In this document: one piece after another, positions 45,716-54,920 of the stretch | Numbering within the stretch: the stretch's first letter is position 1 | Layout: each line of letters opens with the position of its first letter | NCBI RefSeq assembly: GCF_900100195.1 | Contig: NZ_FNES01000010.1 | Span: forward strand, 101,644-165,643 | DNA length: 64,000 bases | Source: Billgrantia gudaonensis | Lineage (GTDB): Bacteria; Pseudomonadota; Gammaproteobacteria; Pseudomonadales; Halomonadaceae | Direction of reading: 5' to 3' | Position numbers and translations under genes: made by a program | Notes under the pieces: generated by a model | What the model was told of the DNA's origin: nothing | Databases searched by the model: none | What the model saw: only the letters and a program-made list of their open reading frames with translations

Positions 45716-46744
45716 ATGGTTGATGAGCCCACGATTCCCGCTGTCCGGTTCGACAGCGAGTGGCTCGAGCCGAATGACCGTTTCGAGGCATGGCGTGAAG
45801 CCATCGCCCCGGTATTCGACGTCGAACCCCTGCGGGTCAAGGACGGCGGAAGTCCCGTCAGGTTTGCTTCACGCATCGAGGCGTACCACCTCGGCAACAT
45901 GCTGGCGGCCAGCGTCCACACCGGTGCGCAGCGCTTCTACCGTGCGCGGCCCAATCATCGTGTCGATCACCTGCTGGTGCAGGTGCATCGCCAAGGCGGC
46001 TATCACGGACGGCTCGATGACTCGGCGGTGAGGGTGGCTCCCCGACACGTCTCGTTGATCGATCTCGACCGTCCTCTGCATACCGAATCGGGCGAGACGG
46101 ACATTCTCAACGTGATGCTGCCGCGCGACCTGTTCAGTGGGCAGCCGGCTTTCCTGGACGGGCTGCATGGCCTGGTGCTGGAGCCGGCACGCGGCGCCTT
46201 CCTGGCCGACTACCTGGCTGCCCTGATGAGACGGCTGCCCAGCGTCAAAGCGCACGAGGCGCCGGAGCTGTCGCGAATCACTCGGGACATGGTGCTGGCC
46301 TGCTGCGCCGAGGATGCCGAAGCCAGAGCGCGCGTGCAGCCATCGATTCAAGCGATCGTGCGCCGTCGCTTGGAGGATCTCATCGAGCGGGAACTCGTCT
46401 CACCGCGATTGACGCCAGATGCGCTGTGTCGGGCGGCAGGGATGTCGCGCACGCAGCTTTATCGGCAGTTCGAGCAGGATGGCGGCGTGGTTCGTTATAT
46501 CCAGCGTCGACGCCTGATACGAGTCAAACGGTGCCTGGACGACCCAACGGAGCACCGCTCCATCGGAGAACTCGCCGAAGCCCATGGTTTCCGTAGCCTG
46601 GCTCATTTTTCCCGCTGTTTCCGTGAGCGTTACGGCTGCTCGCCTCGTGATGCCCGGGACTTTTCCAGAATACCGACCGTGTCATCCGAAGCGGATGCCG
46701 GCAACACCGTCAACGACTGGGTACGTCGTCTGACACGTTGCTGA
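45716..46744 (+). CDS. AraC-family transcriptional regulator
   Basis: A 342-residue regulator with an N-terminal AraC-binding-2 type sensing domain (FRARPNHRVDHLLVQVHRQGGY-like segment, PRHVSLIDLDRPLH). The C-terminal double helix-turn-helix has LCRAAGMSRTQLYRQFEQDGGVV and IGELAEAHGFRSLAHFSRCFRERYGCSPRDARD. ATG at 45716 follows GGGAGGG closely. It is in line with the GntR gene but separated by 115 bases. Possible targets are the autotransporter downstream or distant genes; no evidence decides. Confidence 0.9.
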   Translation: MVDEPTIPAVRFDSEWLEPNDRFEAWREAIAPVFDVEPLRVKDGGSPVRFASRIEAYHLGNMLAASVHTGAQRFYRARPNHRVDHLLVQVHRQGGYHGRLDDSAVRVAPRHVSLIDLDRPLHTESGETDILNVMLPRDLFSGQPAFLDGLHGLVLEPARGAFLADYLAALMRRLPSVKAHEAPELSRITRDMVLACCAEDAEARARVQPSIQAIVRRRLEDLIERELVSPRLTPDALCRAAGMSRTQLYRQFEQDGGVVRYIQRRRLIRVKRCLDDPTEHRSIGELAEAHGFRSLAHFSRCFRERYGCSPRDARDFSRIPTVSSEADAGNTVNDWVRRLTRC

Positions 46745-47218
46745 AGTCCGCTCCATGTTTGCCTGAGCGTCCCCAGTTTTCGCTCTTTTTTGACGCTGTG
46801 TTCCGAAGTGCCGGAGCGCGCGTTGTCGGCGCTTCTCGCGGTTGATAGCGTCGCGGCGAAGGCTGCCGAAAACACCTCGGGTCGATGTGGCATGCCCTCG
46901 GTCATCGGTAGCGATCAAGGGCATCCAGAGACCTTTGGTTCCCGTCTGCCGCTCCGGCTGGCGACCAGGCCGCCGCCTGTCCGCTCTCTTCCATTGAGAC
47001 TGGCTGTCATGTATCCGAGTGCGGAATAACTGAGCGGCAATGCACTGATGATGGCCGCCAATCTAGTTCAGACCGTGAAGCAGTCCCTAAACCCGCATGG
47101 CCGGCAGGATGTAATACGCACTGACGTATTAAAACTCTTTTAAAAATAACTTTTTATATGACTCGAAAGGCTGGGGACAAGAACTAACTACCCTGCTGCT
47201 GGAACGGAGCCCCTGACC
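46745..47218 (+). promoter_or_regulatory. Non-coding leader before autotransporter gene
   Basis: About 470 bases without a convincing gene. The last 110 bases turn A+T-rich and include an inverted repeat TAATACG-N6-CGTATTA (47112-47118 with 47125-47131) followed by AAAACTCTTTTAAAAATAAC and TTTTTATATG. This looks like a regulated promoter for the autotransporter. CGGAG at 47204-47208 serves as ribosome binding site. Confidence 0.5.
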
Positions 47219-50200
47219 ATGAATCGTACGTACCGCCTGATCTGGAACGCGACCCTCCAACCGTGGAAAGTGGCTGCCGAGCATGCCTGCCGCCGAGCCG
47301 CACGGTTGACGCCCCGAGGCGGATTGGCCGCCCTGGCGCTGATCTGGCATGCCGCGGCCCCTGCGGAGACCTTCATTGTCCATAATGACAGCGCTTCCGG
47401 CGACGGCTCCTTGCGTGAAGCGGTGAATGAGGCGAACGCCGCCGGCGCCGGTCCCCATACCATCGATTTCTCACTGACCGACCCCACGGCGACGATATCG
47501 GTGGATGAGACGCTCGATCTAGACGTGGACGTCACTATACAGGGCAGCAGGCCCACCCTGAGCTCGACGAGCGGCCAGCGCCTGTTCCGTGTCAACGACG
47601 CCACGGTGAAACTACGTGGCCTGACCCTGGCCGGCGGCCGAGCCCGGGGTGGCGACGGCGGCAGCGGCAGTGGTGGGGGCGGGGGCGGCGCGGGCCTGGG
47701 CGGCGCCATTTTCGTGGATTCAGGCGGCGACCTCACCCTGGACGGCATCGAGTTCAAGGATAACCGCGCCGAGGGCGGCGACGGCGGCGACGGCGGCCTG
47801 GGTAATGCGGACAGCGATAATACCGGCGGCGGTGGTGGCGGCGGCATGGACCAGGCCGGCGACGCCGGCACCATCTTCGACTCCTACTCCGGCGACGGCG
47901 GCCACGGCGGCCACGGCGGCGACGGCGGCGGCCCGGATGGCGGCAGTGGCGGCGCGTTCCCCTACGCAACCAACCCCGGAAACTCGGGCGGTGATGGCGG
48001 CGAAGCCAGCGGCGGGGGCGGCGGCTCGCCGAGCATTGAGGAGAACGCGGGAGCCGGCGGTGATGCGAGCTTCGGCGGGGCCGGCGGCGGCGGTGGCAGC
48101 GCTTTCAACGGGACCGCCGGTGATGGCGGCAACGGCGGCTTCGCCGCCGGCGGCGGCGGCGGCGGCGGCGGGGAAGCGGATAGTCTGTTCGGCACCCCCG
48201 GCTCCGGCGGCTCGGGCGGCTACGGCGCCGGCTCGGGCGGCTCGGCCGGCGGCGACGGCGGCGGCGGCGCGGGGCTCGGCGGCGCCGTGTTCGTGCGCGA
48301 TGGCGGCTCGGTGAGCATCGAGAACAGCAACTTCGGCGCCGGCAACACCGCCGTCGGCGGCAGCGGCCACCAAGACGGCGCCGGCGAGGGCGGCGCCCTA
48401 TTCCTGCGCGGCGGCGGCACCCTTGAAAACCACGTGGCCGCCACGCAGGCCCGGCAGCTGGCCAGCAGCGTCGCCTCGGACCAGGCCCTGGGGCTTGAGA
48501 AAACCGGCGAAGGCACCCTGGTGCTGAACGCCGCCAGTGACTTCGACGACGGGGTCACCGTGACGGAAGGCACCCTGCGCGGCGACAGCAGCACCCTCGT
48601 CAACGACACCGATATTGCCGCGGACGCGACACTCGAATTCGATCAAGACAGCGACGGCACCCACGAGGCCGGCCTCTCCGGCGCCGGGGAACTGCTCAAG
48701 AGCGGCGGCGGCACCCTGACCCTGGACGGCAGCTACACACATGCCAGTACCAGGGTCGACGAAGGCACCCTGCGCGGCGACAGCAGCACCCTTACTGCCG
48801 ACACCGAGATCGCCGGCGGCGCCACGCTGCAATTCGATCAGGGCAGCGACGGCACCCATGACGCCGCCCTGTCCGGCGACGGCAAACTGCTCAAGACCGG
48901 GGACGGCATTCTGACCCTGAATGGTAGTTACGATCACGGCGACACGGAAATCAACGGCGGTGTACTGCAAATCGGACAACTGAATGATCTGGGCAGAGGC
49001 ACCCTGCGCCTGGACGACGGCACACTCCACCTGAGCGAAAGTAGCATCAGCGACAAGAGCATTGATCTGGGGGATAACGGTGGCACCCTGCGGGTCAGCT
49101 CCACCGACCAGCTGGATCTGGATGGCTCCCTGGGCGGCACAGGCGAGCTGCGCAAGACGGGGGACGGCACCTTGCGGCTCCACACCGAGCCCTACCACGA
49201 AGGCGGCACCCGCGTACTGGCGGGCACGCTGGCCCTCACGGGCATGGTCACCGAACTGCGCGACGAAATCCATATCGCCGACGGCGCGCGCCTGTCCACC
49301 GAGTTCAACACCATCGCCCTGCATTCTCTGAGCGGCGCCGGCGAGCTTGAAATCGGACCGGGGGACATCGAGGTCCGGGACGGCAGTTTCGAGGGTACGC
49401 TCAGCGGCGGCGGGCAGCTCAGCAAGACCGGTGGCGGCATCCTGAGTCTCAGCGGTCCGCTCACCCATGGCGCCGGCACCCGGGTCAGTGGCGGCACCCT
49501 GAAACTGGCTGACGACGCCGACACCCCTGGGAGCACGCAGATAGACAGCGGCGCAGCGCTGGCCACCGGCGACCGGGAGGTCGCTATATCCACACTCACC
49601 GGCGCCGGGGCGCTCGACATCGGCGGTGGCGGCGTACGCATCGGTCTGGGTGGCGACAGTACTTTTGATGGCAATACCACCGGCGCCGGGCCCCTGATCA
49701 AGGACGGCAATTCCCGCCTGACCCTCAGCGGCCCGCTTGGCCACGACACCACCACCGTGGACGCGGGCACCCTGGCGCTAACCGGTGATGCCCAGACCCC
49801 CGGGGACGTGAGCATTGAAACCGGTGCCGTGCTGGAAACCGACGACCGGCCGGTAAGCCTGAGCGGCCTGAGCGGCGACGGGGAGCTGCAGCTGGGCAAC
49901 GGCGGCGTGGTGGTGAACGATGCCGGGAGTTCCGCCTTCGCCGGCGGGATCCAGGGTAGCGGCGGCCTGAGCAAGGCCGGCACCGGCACCTTGAGCTTGA
50001 GCGGCAGCCTGGCCTATGACGGCACCACCACCGTCGACGAGGGCACGCTGGCGCTGACCGGAGACGCCGACAGCCCGGGCGAGGTAATCATCGACGCCGA
50101 TGGCACCCTGGAGACCGGCAGCGCGGCGGTAAGCCTGGACAGCCTGGCAGGCGATGGCGAGCTTCATCTGGGAAGCGGCGGTGTGATGGTGAACGCTGCG

Positions 50201-52522
50201 GCGGACTCCGTCTTCGGCGGTCGCATCCAGGGAGATGGCGGCCTGGACAAGGACGGCGCCGGCACGCTCACGCTTCGCGGCGCGCTGGGCTATGACGGCG
50301 CCACCACCGTCGGCGAGGGCACTCTGACACTCGCCGGCGACGCCGACACCCCCGGCGATGTGACGATCACGACGGATGCCGTCCTGGAAACCGCCAGTCG
50401 TGAGGTGACTCTCAGCAGCCTGACCGGCAATGGTGAGCTGTACATGGGTAGCGGTGGCGTGCGTCTGGACACCGATGGCAACGCCAGCTTCAGCGGACGA
50501 GTGGCAGGCGAGGGCGCCCTGGAAAAAGAGGGCGCGGGCAGCTTGGAACTGAGCGGTCACACCGCGTACACGGGCAACACTCGGGTACGCGCGGGCACTC
50601 TGGCACTATCGAGCGGCGCCGACCGCCTGCGCGGCGCGCGCATCGACGACGGCGCCCAGCTGCTCCTGGACGGCCACCGCGTCCAGGCCGACGCGCTCAT
50701 CGGCGAGGGCACCCTGGCGCTCAACGACGCGACCCTGGCGCTGGGTGAGACACACGCCGACTCCGCCTTCGCCGGGGAGTTCGCCGGCGACGGCACCGTG
50801 AGCAAGCACGGTGACGGGGCGCTGCTGCTCACCGGGGACAGTAGCGGCTTCACCGGCGAGCTCACCCTGCACGGCGGCACCACCGTGGCCGGCGGCACCC
50901 TGGGTGGCCGCCTGTTCATCGAAGACGGGGCGACCCTCGGGGGCAATGGCACGCTGGGCGACGTCACGGTCAACGGTGGCGGGCGGATCGCACCTGGCTA
51001 CTCCCCCGGCGAGCTGGCGGTAGATGGCGATCTGACCTTCGGCTCCGACGGGGTGTATCAGGTTGAAGTGGATGCCGACGCCCAAGACCGTATCGACGTT
51101 GCCGGCACGGCAAGTCTCGCGGGATTGGTCGATGTCGTCAGCCTGGAGCCGGACGGCGATGAGAGCGTACTGGGCGACCACACGATCCTGACCGCCGATA
51201 CCCTCGACGGCGAGTTCGATGCCGTCGCGGCCAACTATGCCTTCCTGAATCCGTCATTGACCTACTCGGACCAGACAGTCGAACTGACCCTGGCGCTTTC
51301 ATCCGACGAACGACTGTCCTCCTATGCCACCAGTGGTAACGCGCAACGACTCATGTCGGAGCTAGAGACGGTCGATACCGATGCGCCGGGATATCAGGCC
51401 TTCGAAAATGCCCTGCTGTTGCTGGAATCCGGGGAGGCCGGTCAGGCCGCCGAGGAGTTGGCCGGAAGCGACATTCCCGTCAGCCAGACGGCCATCGATC
51501 AACTGACCCAGTCCTTCTCGGCCACCCTGCAGGGGCGCATGAGCGGTGCCAGCAGCGAGACGCCACTGGCGGCGGCCGCCCTGCAGCAGCTGCATCGGGG
51601 CGATGCCGCTTATGCACCGCAACGGCTATCGATGCTGGAGTCGGCCTTTGCACCACCGTCTCGTCAGCATCGCGAAACGGTCGGCCCTCGTGGTTATGCG
51701 CCCACGTTGAGTCAGCCAACCGGACCGGTGAGCTGGGCGCGGGCCGTCAGCAGCGACAGTCGACTGGGCGCCGATGGCGACTTGCCCGGCGTCTCTTCAC
51801 GCTCGACCGGGGTGCACGCCGGCAGCGAACTGTTCCTGGATACCGACCTGATGGTGGGTGTCGCCTTCGGCATCGAGCGGGGCCAGGTCAGCGGCGACAG
51901 CGCCCAGAGCGACTTCGATACCTACTCGGCAGGGTTGTATGCCCGCCAGGAGCTCGGCGACTGGCGGCTGTCGGGATCGGCCAGCATGGGTTGGCTGGAC
52001 CTGGAGAGCGAGCGCTCCGTGACCGGTTTCGGCCAGCACCAGGCCGATTACGACGCCCATGTCGGCACGGTCGATGCCGAGCTGGCGTACGCCCCGTCGC
52101 CGGAGGAGAGCGACTGGCGCGTTTCGCCCCTGGTCGGCCTCACCTATAGCCATACCCGCCGCGAGGGTTTCCAGGAAGAGGGGCTGGCCGGTCTCGATGT
52201 CGACGATTCTCGTGATGACAGCGTGCGCGGTCGGCTCGGCGCCGAGATCGCCTATCGAGTCTCGGACAGTGCCGCGATCACCGGGCGTCTGGCCTGGAGT
52301 CATGAACTGGGCAACCCTGAGGCCTCTACCGAAGCCTCGCTGTTGGGGAGCGACCCTTTCACCATCGAAGGCCAGACACTGCCGACCGACCTGATGGACG
52401 TGGGTGTGGGCATGGAAGCCCGCGTCACCGACCGGGTCGATGTGTACGCCGCCTACGACGGCCGCCTGGGCAGCGACTACGAGGATCACGCCGGCCAGGT
52501 AGGAATGCGCTGGCGGTGGTGA
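47219..52522 (+). CDS. Autotransporter with Gly-rich and repeat passenger
   Basis: Type Va secreted outer-membrane protein of 1,767 residues. The N terminus MNRTYRLIWNATLQPW followed by a second basic/hydrophobic stretch is an extended signal peptide (ESPR). The passenger starts with a CSLREAV-like beta-helix segment (SLREAVNEANAAG). It continues with a glycine-rich block (about 141-400, dense GGxGG) and then many passenger-associated repeats of the form GTLxLxGxxxYxGxTxVxxGTL (about 425-1280). The barrel begins near residue 1,500 (SWARAVSSDSR) and ends MRWRW with a terminal aromatic. No protease or lipase triad was seen. Likely surface adhesion or aggregation. Confidence 0.9.
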   Translation: MNRTYRLIWNATLQPWKVAAEHACRRAARLTPRGGLAALALIWHAAAPAETFIVHNDSASGDGSLREAVNEANAAGAGPHTIDFSLTDPTATISVDETLDLDVDVTIQGSRPTLSSTSGQRLFRVNDATVKLRGLTLAGGRARGGDGGSGSGGGGGGAGLGGAIFVDSGGDLTLDGIEFKDNRAEGGDGGDGGLGNADSDNTGGGGGGGMDQAGDAGTIFDSYSGDGGHGGHGGDGGGPDGGSGGAFPYATNPGNSGGDGGEASGGGGGSPSIEENAGAGGDASFGGAGGGGGSAFNGTAGDGGNGGFAAGGGGGGGGEADSLFGTPGSGGSGGYGAGSGGSAGGDGGGGAGLGGAVFVRDGGSVSIENSNFGAGNTAVGGSGHQDGAGEGGALFLRGGGTLENHVAATQARQLASSVASDQALGLEKTGEGTLVLNAASDFDDGVTVTEGTLRGDSSTLVNDTDIAADATLEFDQDSDGTHEAGLSGAGELLKSGGGTLTLDGSYTHASTRVDEGTLRGDSSTLTADTEIAGGATLQFDQGSDGTHDAALSGDGKLLKTGDGILTLNGSYDHGDTEINGGVLQIGQLNDLGRGTLRLDDGTLHLSESSISDKSIDLGDNGGTLRVSSTDQLDLDGSLGGTGELRKTGDGTLRLHTEPYHEGGTRVLAGTLALTGMVTELRDEIHIADGARLSTEFNTIALHSLSGAGELEIGPGDIEVRDGSFEGTLSGGGQLSKTGGGILSLSGPLTHGAGTRVSGGTLKLADDADTPGSTQIDSGAALATGDREVAISTLTGAGALDIGGGGVRIGLGGDSTFDGNTTGAGPLIKDGNSRLTLSGPLGHDTTTVDAGTLALTGDAQTPGDVSIETGAVLETDDRPVSLSGLSGDGELQLGNGGVVVNDAGSSAFAGGIQGSGGLSKAGTGTLSLSGSLAYDGTTTVDEGTLALTGDADSPGEVIIDADGTLETGSAAVSLDSLAGDGELHLGSGGVMVNAAADSVFGGRIQGDGGLDKDGAGTLTLRGALGYDGATTVGEGTLTLAGDADTPGDVTITTDAVLETASREVTLSSLTGNGELYMGSGGVRLDTDGNASFSGRVAGEGALEKEGAGSLELSGHTAYTGNTRVRAGTLALSSGADRLRGARIDDGAQLLLDGHRVQADALIGEGTLALNDATLALGETHADSAFAGEFAGDGTVSKHGDGALLLTGDSSGFTGELTLHGGTTVAGGTLGGRLFIEDGATLGGNGTLGDVTVNGGGRIAPGYSPGELAVDGDLTFGSDGVYQVEVDADAQDRIDVAGTASLAGLVDVVSLEPDGDESVLGDHTILTADTLDGEFDAVAANYAFLNPSLTYSDQTVELTLALSSDERLSSYATSGNAQRLMSELETVDTDAPGYQAFENALLLLESGEAGQAAEELAGSDIPVSQTAIDQLTQSFSATLQGRMSGASSETPLAAAALQQLHRGDAAYAPQRLSMLESAFAPPSRQHRETVGPRGYAPTLSQPTGPVSWARAVSSDSRLGADGDLPGVSSRSTGVHAGSELFLDTDLMVGVAFGIERGQVSGDSAQSDFDTYSAGLYARQELGDWRLSGSASMGWLDLESERSVTGFGQHQADYDAHVGTVDAELAYAPSPEESDWRVSPLVGLTYSHTRREGFQEEGLAGLDVDDSRDDSVRGRLGAEIAYRVSDSAAITGRLAWSHELGNPEASTEASLLGSDPFTIEGQTLPTDLMDVGVGMEARVTDRVDVYAAYDGRLGSDYEDHAGQVGMRWRW

Positions 52523-52684
52523 TGATCGTCTCCGGCAGCAATGCACATCCCGTGTCGGTCATCCCCTGGCTGGGTCGAGAGAGCGCTAGGCCAATTGGGT
52601 AGAGACGGACTCACTGGAGAATGGATGCGCAAGGAGTTTCAGTCAGAGTCTGTCGCCGCCGGATCTGGGGTGGTGTAAAGAAAA

Positions 52685-52702
52685 AAGCGCCCGCAGGCGC
52701 TT
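52685..52702 (-). terminator. Terminator of the split tmRNA locus
   Basis: Stem AAGCGCC/GGCGCTT (52685-52691 with 52696-52702) with CGCA loop. On the minus strand it is followed by TTTTCTTT. It lies 17 bases beyond the CCA-like end at 52719, the normal spacing of a tRNA/tmRNA terminator. Confidence 0.8.
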
Positions 52703-52718
52703 GATTCTTCGACATGAT

Positions 52719-52736
52719 TGGTGGAGGCGGCGTCCC
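52719..52736 (-). other. Left attachment site: 3' end of a tmRNA gene
   Basis: On the minus strand the sequence reads GGGACGCCGCCTCCACCA: an acceptor arm ending in CTCC, discriminator A, and CCA. This is the form of tmRNA 3' ends (discriminator A excludes tRNA-Ser). The T-arm expected just upstream is absent, so only the end is present, as left by site-specific integration into a 3' end. The intact gene should lie on the minus strand beyond the right edge. Confidence 0.65.
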
Positions 52737-52882
52737 ACTAAAAATACGAATAAGTGATTGAAAAAGAAAGGAAATAACCTTTTAGCTGGGAAATGATGCC
52801 CCCAAAAATGCCCCCTATTTAGCCAGGTATGTGCAGTGCTCTTAATTACGTTTTGTATCCCGAGGCATCGCTAAGGCCAAGC
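52737..52882. other. Non-coding spacer at island left end
   Basis: A+T-rich, no gene. It contains a direct repeat ATGCCCC (52797-52803 and 52808-52814), possibly an integrase arm site. Confidence 0.4.
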
Positions 52883-53071
52883 TTGCTCAGTTAGGTTAGC
52901 CTATTGTAGCATAACGTAAGCCTAGCAATTTGGGTCTCGTACCCACGAGGCATGAGTCATGTCTTGCTACGCAACGGTGAACAGCTCTCAGATTTCGCTG
53001 GCATATTCTTTGTCGCCAGCCGAAGTCTCGGCTGATCTCCAAATAATATGCCAGCGCGCTTAGGTAGGCAA
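52883..53071 (+). ncRNA. Predicted retron msr-msd RNA
   Basis: Non-coding RNA directly upstream of the effector and reverse transcriptase. Arms 52883-52895 (a1) and 53059-53071 (a2) can pair at 11 of 13 positions, three of them G-U. TTAGC follows a1 (52896-52900), matching the context of the branching guanosine in retron Eco1, so G52899 is the candidate priming base. The msr part has small hairpins (CTCGT/ACGAG at 52937-52949, CATGA/TCATG at 52951-52961). The msd is a long stem CGCTGGCATATT (52996-53007) with AATATGCCAGCG (53045-53056) and an inner AGCCGA/TCGGCT hairpin (53018-53033). Boundaries are predictions. Confidence 0.75.
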
Positions 53072-53982
53072 TGTATACAACAGAGAGTACGTATTCGAGG
53101 GCGATTACACCTCTTATTAATTCAATCAAGAGAAGCCGGGTCGTTGCTCTGAAAGGCACGCCCCGGCTATTTTTTTTATGTGGAGCAAATAAGTCCGAAG
53201 GGCAGATATCATATCGGAGAAAGCAAGTCAAAGAGTTCCTCGAACAGCAAGTTTTTAATTCCCACGTAATTATCGCAGAGTCATTTTTTCAAGATTACAT
53301 CAAAAACAAAGACCGGAATGGTACTGGCAAGATTAACTCTCTTGATTTCGAGCACGTGCTTTCAGATATATCTGAAAAAATCATAATAATCATGGAAAGC
53401 GAAAGTGCAATCTGTGAGCTTGGCGCTTTCTCGCATGCAAACCTTAGGAACAAGCTTGTGGTAATTAATAATTCTGAATACGAAAAATCAGAATCATTCA
53501 TTAACACAGGCCCAATTAAAGCTATTAAAGATTCATCTGGCCACGACAAAGTAATATGGTACAAAATGGCAGAAATGGGTGGGACAGGGCAAGATGCTAT
53601 TGCCCATATCTTTCCTAGTTTGAGCAGAGTGTTAGATCACACTAAGTCGGTAAGTGAAATAATACACTACGAAGAGCTGGACCCAGCTGATAATATTTCA
53701 ACGAAAACAGTTCTATTTGTTCACGATCTTATATATCTGATGAATGAGGTAACATATAAAAATCTCGTATATTTAATTAAAGATATTTTTGGCAGCAAGG
53801 ATTTCTCGAAGCTGACGGATATAATTGCAATTCTGGTTTCTTTAGGTTATATCGAATATCCGCATACGTACGGTTTGATGAAAAGTTGTAGAGAATCAGC
53901 TTTTTTTAGATATACAGACAGCGACGAAAGGGTTAAGTCAGGACTCTTCCTAAATATGATCAGGAAGCGGGCAAGGGGTTAG
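53071..53982 (+). CDS. Retron effector, nucleoside deoxyribosyltransferase-like (St85/Eco1 type)
   Basis: A 303-residue toxin-type effector of type II-A retrons. The N-terminal domain resembles nucleoside deoxyribosyltransferase: PRLFFLCGANKS (about 31-42), then IIIIMESESAICELGAFSHANLRNKLVV (about 104-131) with the catalytic-type Glu residues, and ESFINTGPIKAI. The C-terminal third (about 205-300) resembles a winged-helix DNA-binding domain. The layout aligns by eye with the Eco1 and Sen2 (RcaT) effectors. It would be held inactive by msDNA and reverse transcriptase and released by phage. ATG at 53071 is the only good start and abuts the a2 arm. Confidence 0.85.
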   Translation: MYTTESTYSRAITPLINSIKRSRVVALKGTPRLFFLCGANKSEGQISYRRKQVKEFLEQQVFNSHVIIAESFFQDYIKNKDRNGTGKINSLDFEHVLSDISEKIIIIMESESAICELGAFSHANLRNKLVVINNSEYEKSESFINTGPIKAIKDSSGHDKVIWYKMAEMGGTGQDAIAHIFPSLSRVLDHTKSVSEIIHYEELDPADNISTKTVLFVHDLIYLMNEVTYKNLVYLIKDIFGSKDFSKLTDIIAILVSLGYIEYPHTYGLMKSCRESAFFRYTDSDERVKSGLFLNMIRKRARG

Positions 53983-53984
53983 CA

Positions 53985-54920
53985 ATGGGAATCATAAAGT
54001 CTATTGCAAAAGAGCTAGGCATGCCTGAACCTGTATTTAGGGAGCAGCTCAATACTGCGGCTGGAAAAATAAAGCATATTAGGATTCCTAAAAAAAGCCA
54101 AAAAGGCTACAGGAAGTTAGTCATTCCTCCTTGGGAATTCAAGATTGTTCAATATTGGTTGATCTACAATCATTTGAAAGGGTTCCCAATTCATCCCTCA
54201 TCCACAGCTTACAAACCTGGCGCCTCAATTAGGAAAAACGCCTTGAAACATGCTGAAGGGAAGTATTTTGTAAAAATGGACCTTTCAGATTTTTTTCCCT
54301 CTATAGGCGCGGAAGAATTTCGAAATATAATTGAAGAGTATTACCCGAAGCACAATTGGCTAATTAAAGAGCTTGAGGATTCAGACTTTGTGTCCTCTAT
54401 TTTTTATGATAAGAAATGTGCTATTGGATATCCAGCATCTCCCTATATTAGTAATATCATAATGTTCGGTGTTGACCAGCATATCGATAGAGCGCTTCAG
54501 GATAAGCAGCAAACATTTGGAAACTACAGTTACACACGATATGCTGACGATATAACCATTTCAATTGAAAATAAAGGACATAAAAAAGAAGTGGTTCGTC
54601 TTGTACATGATTCAATAAAAAAATCCGGAATCAAGAATTTAAAAGTAAATCAGAATAAAACTAAGTATGGTAGTAAAAAAGGCGGCTCAGCTTTCATAAC
54701 AGGCATGAGAATCTGCCCAGATGGTCATATTACTTTACATAGAAAATACAAAGATAATGTCAGGCTTCTTCTTTCTTTATATAACAGAGGAAAGTTAGAT
54801 GTTGCTGAACGATCAAAGCTCGCAGGTCATCTTAATTATTGCAAAGATGCAGACCCACTTTTCTATAACAAGCTTGCGCTGAAGTATTTTTCTTCAATTA
54901 AAAAATTACAAGAAAGCTAA
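53985..54920 (+). CDS. Retron reverse transcriptase
   Basis: RNA-directed DNA polymerase of 311 residues, the size of retron enzymes without extra domains. Motifs in order: retron-specific NALKH (NAxxH, residues 85-89), DLSDFFPS (99-106, first Asp), GYPASPYISN (148-157), YADD (186-189, catalytic) and ITG (238-240) at the place of the retron VTG. It would prime from the 2'-OH of the branching G in the msr to make msDNA. It starts two bases after the effector stop with AAGGGG upstream. Composition is strongly A+T-rich compared with the chromosome. Confidence 0.93.
   Translation: MGIIKSIAKELGMPEPVFREQLNTAAGKIKHIRIPKKSQKGYRKLVIPPWEFKIVQYWLIYNHLKGFPIHPSSTAYKPGASIRKNALKHAEGKYFVKMDLSDFFPSIGAEEFRNIIEEYYPKHNWLIKELEDSDFVSSIFYDKKCAIGYPASPYISNIIMFGVDQHIDRALQDKQQTFGNYSYTRYADDITISIENKGHKKEVVRLVHDSIKKSGIKNLKVNQNKTKYGSKKGGSAFITGMRICPDGHITLHRKYKDNVRLLLSLYNRGKLDVAERSKLAGHLNYCKDADPLFYNKLALKYFSSIKKLQES

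Noticed and set aside
48398..49744. Open frame on the minus strand within the autotransporter
   Set aside because: Arises from the biased repeat codons of the passenger; no ribosome binding site or recognisable domain.
52899..52910. Alternative a1 arm for the retron RNA (GCCTATTGTAGC pairing with 53058-53069)
   Set aside because: It forms seven pairs, two of them wobble, then a mismatch loop, and would bury the TTAGC branch context; the 52883-52895 arm pairs better and leaves TTAGC free.
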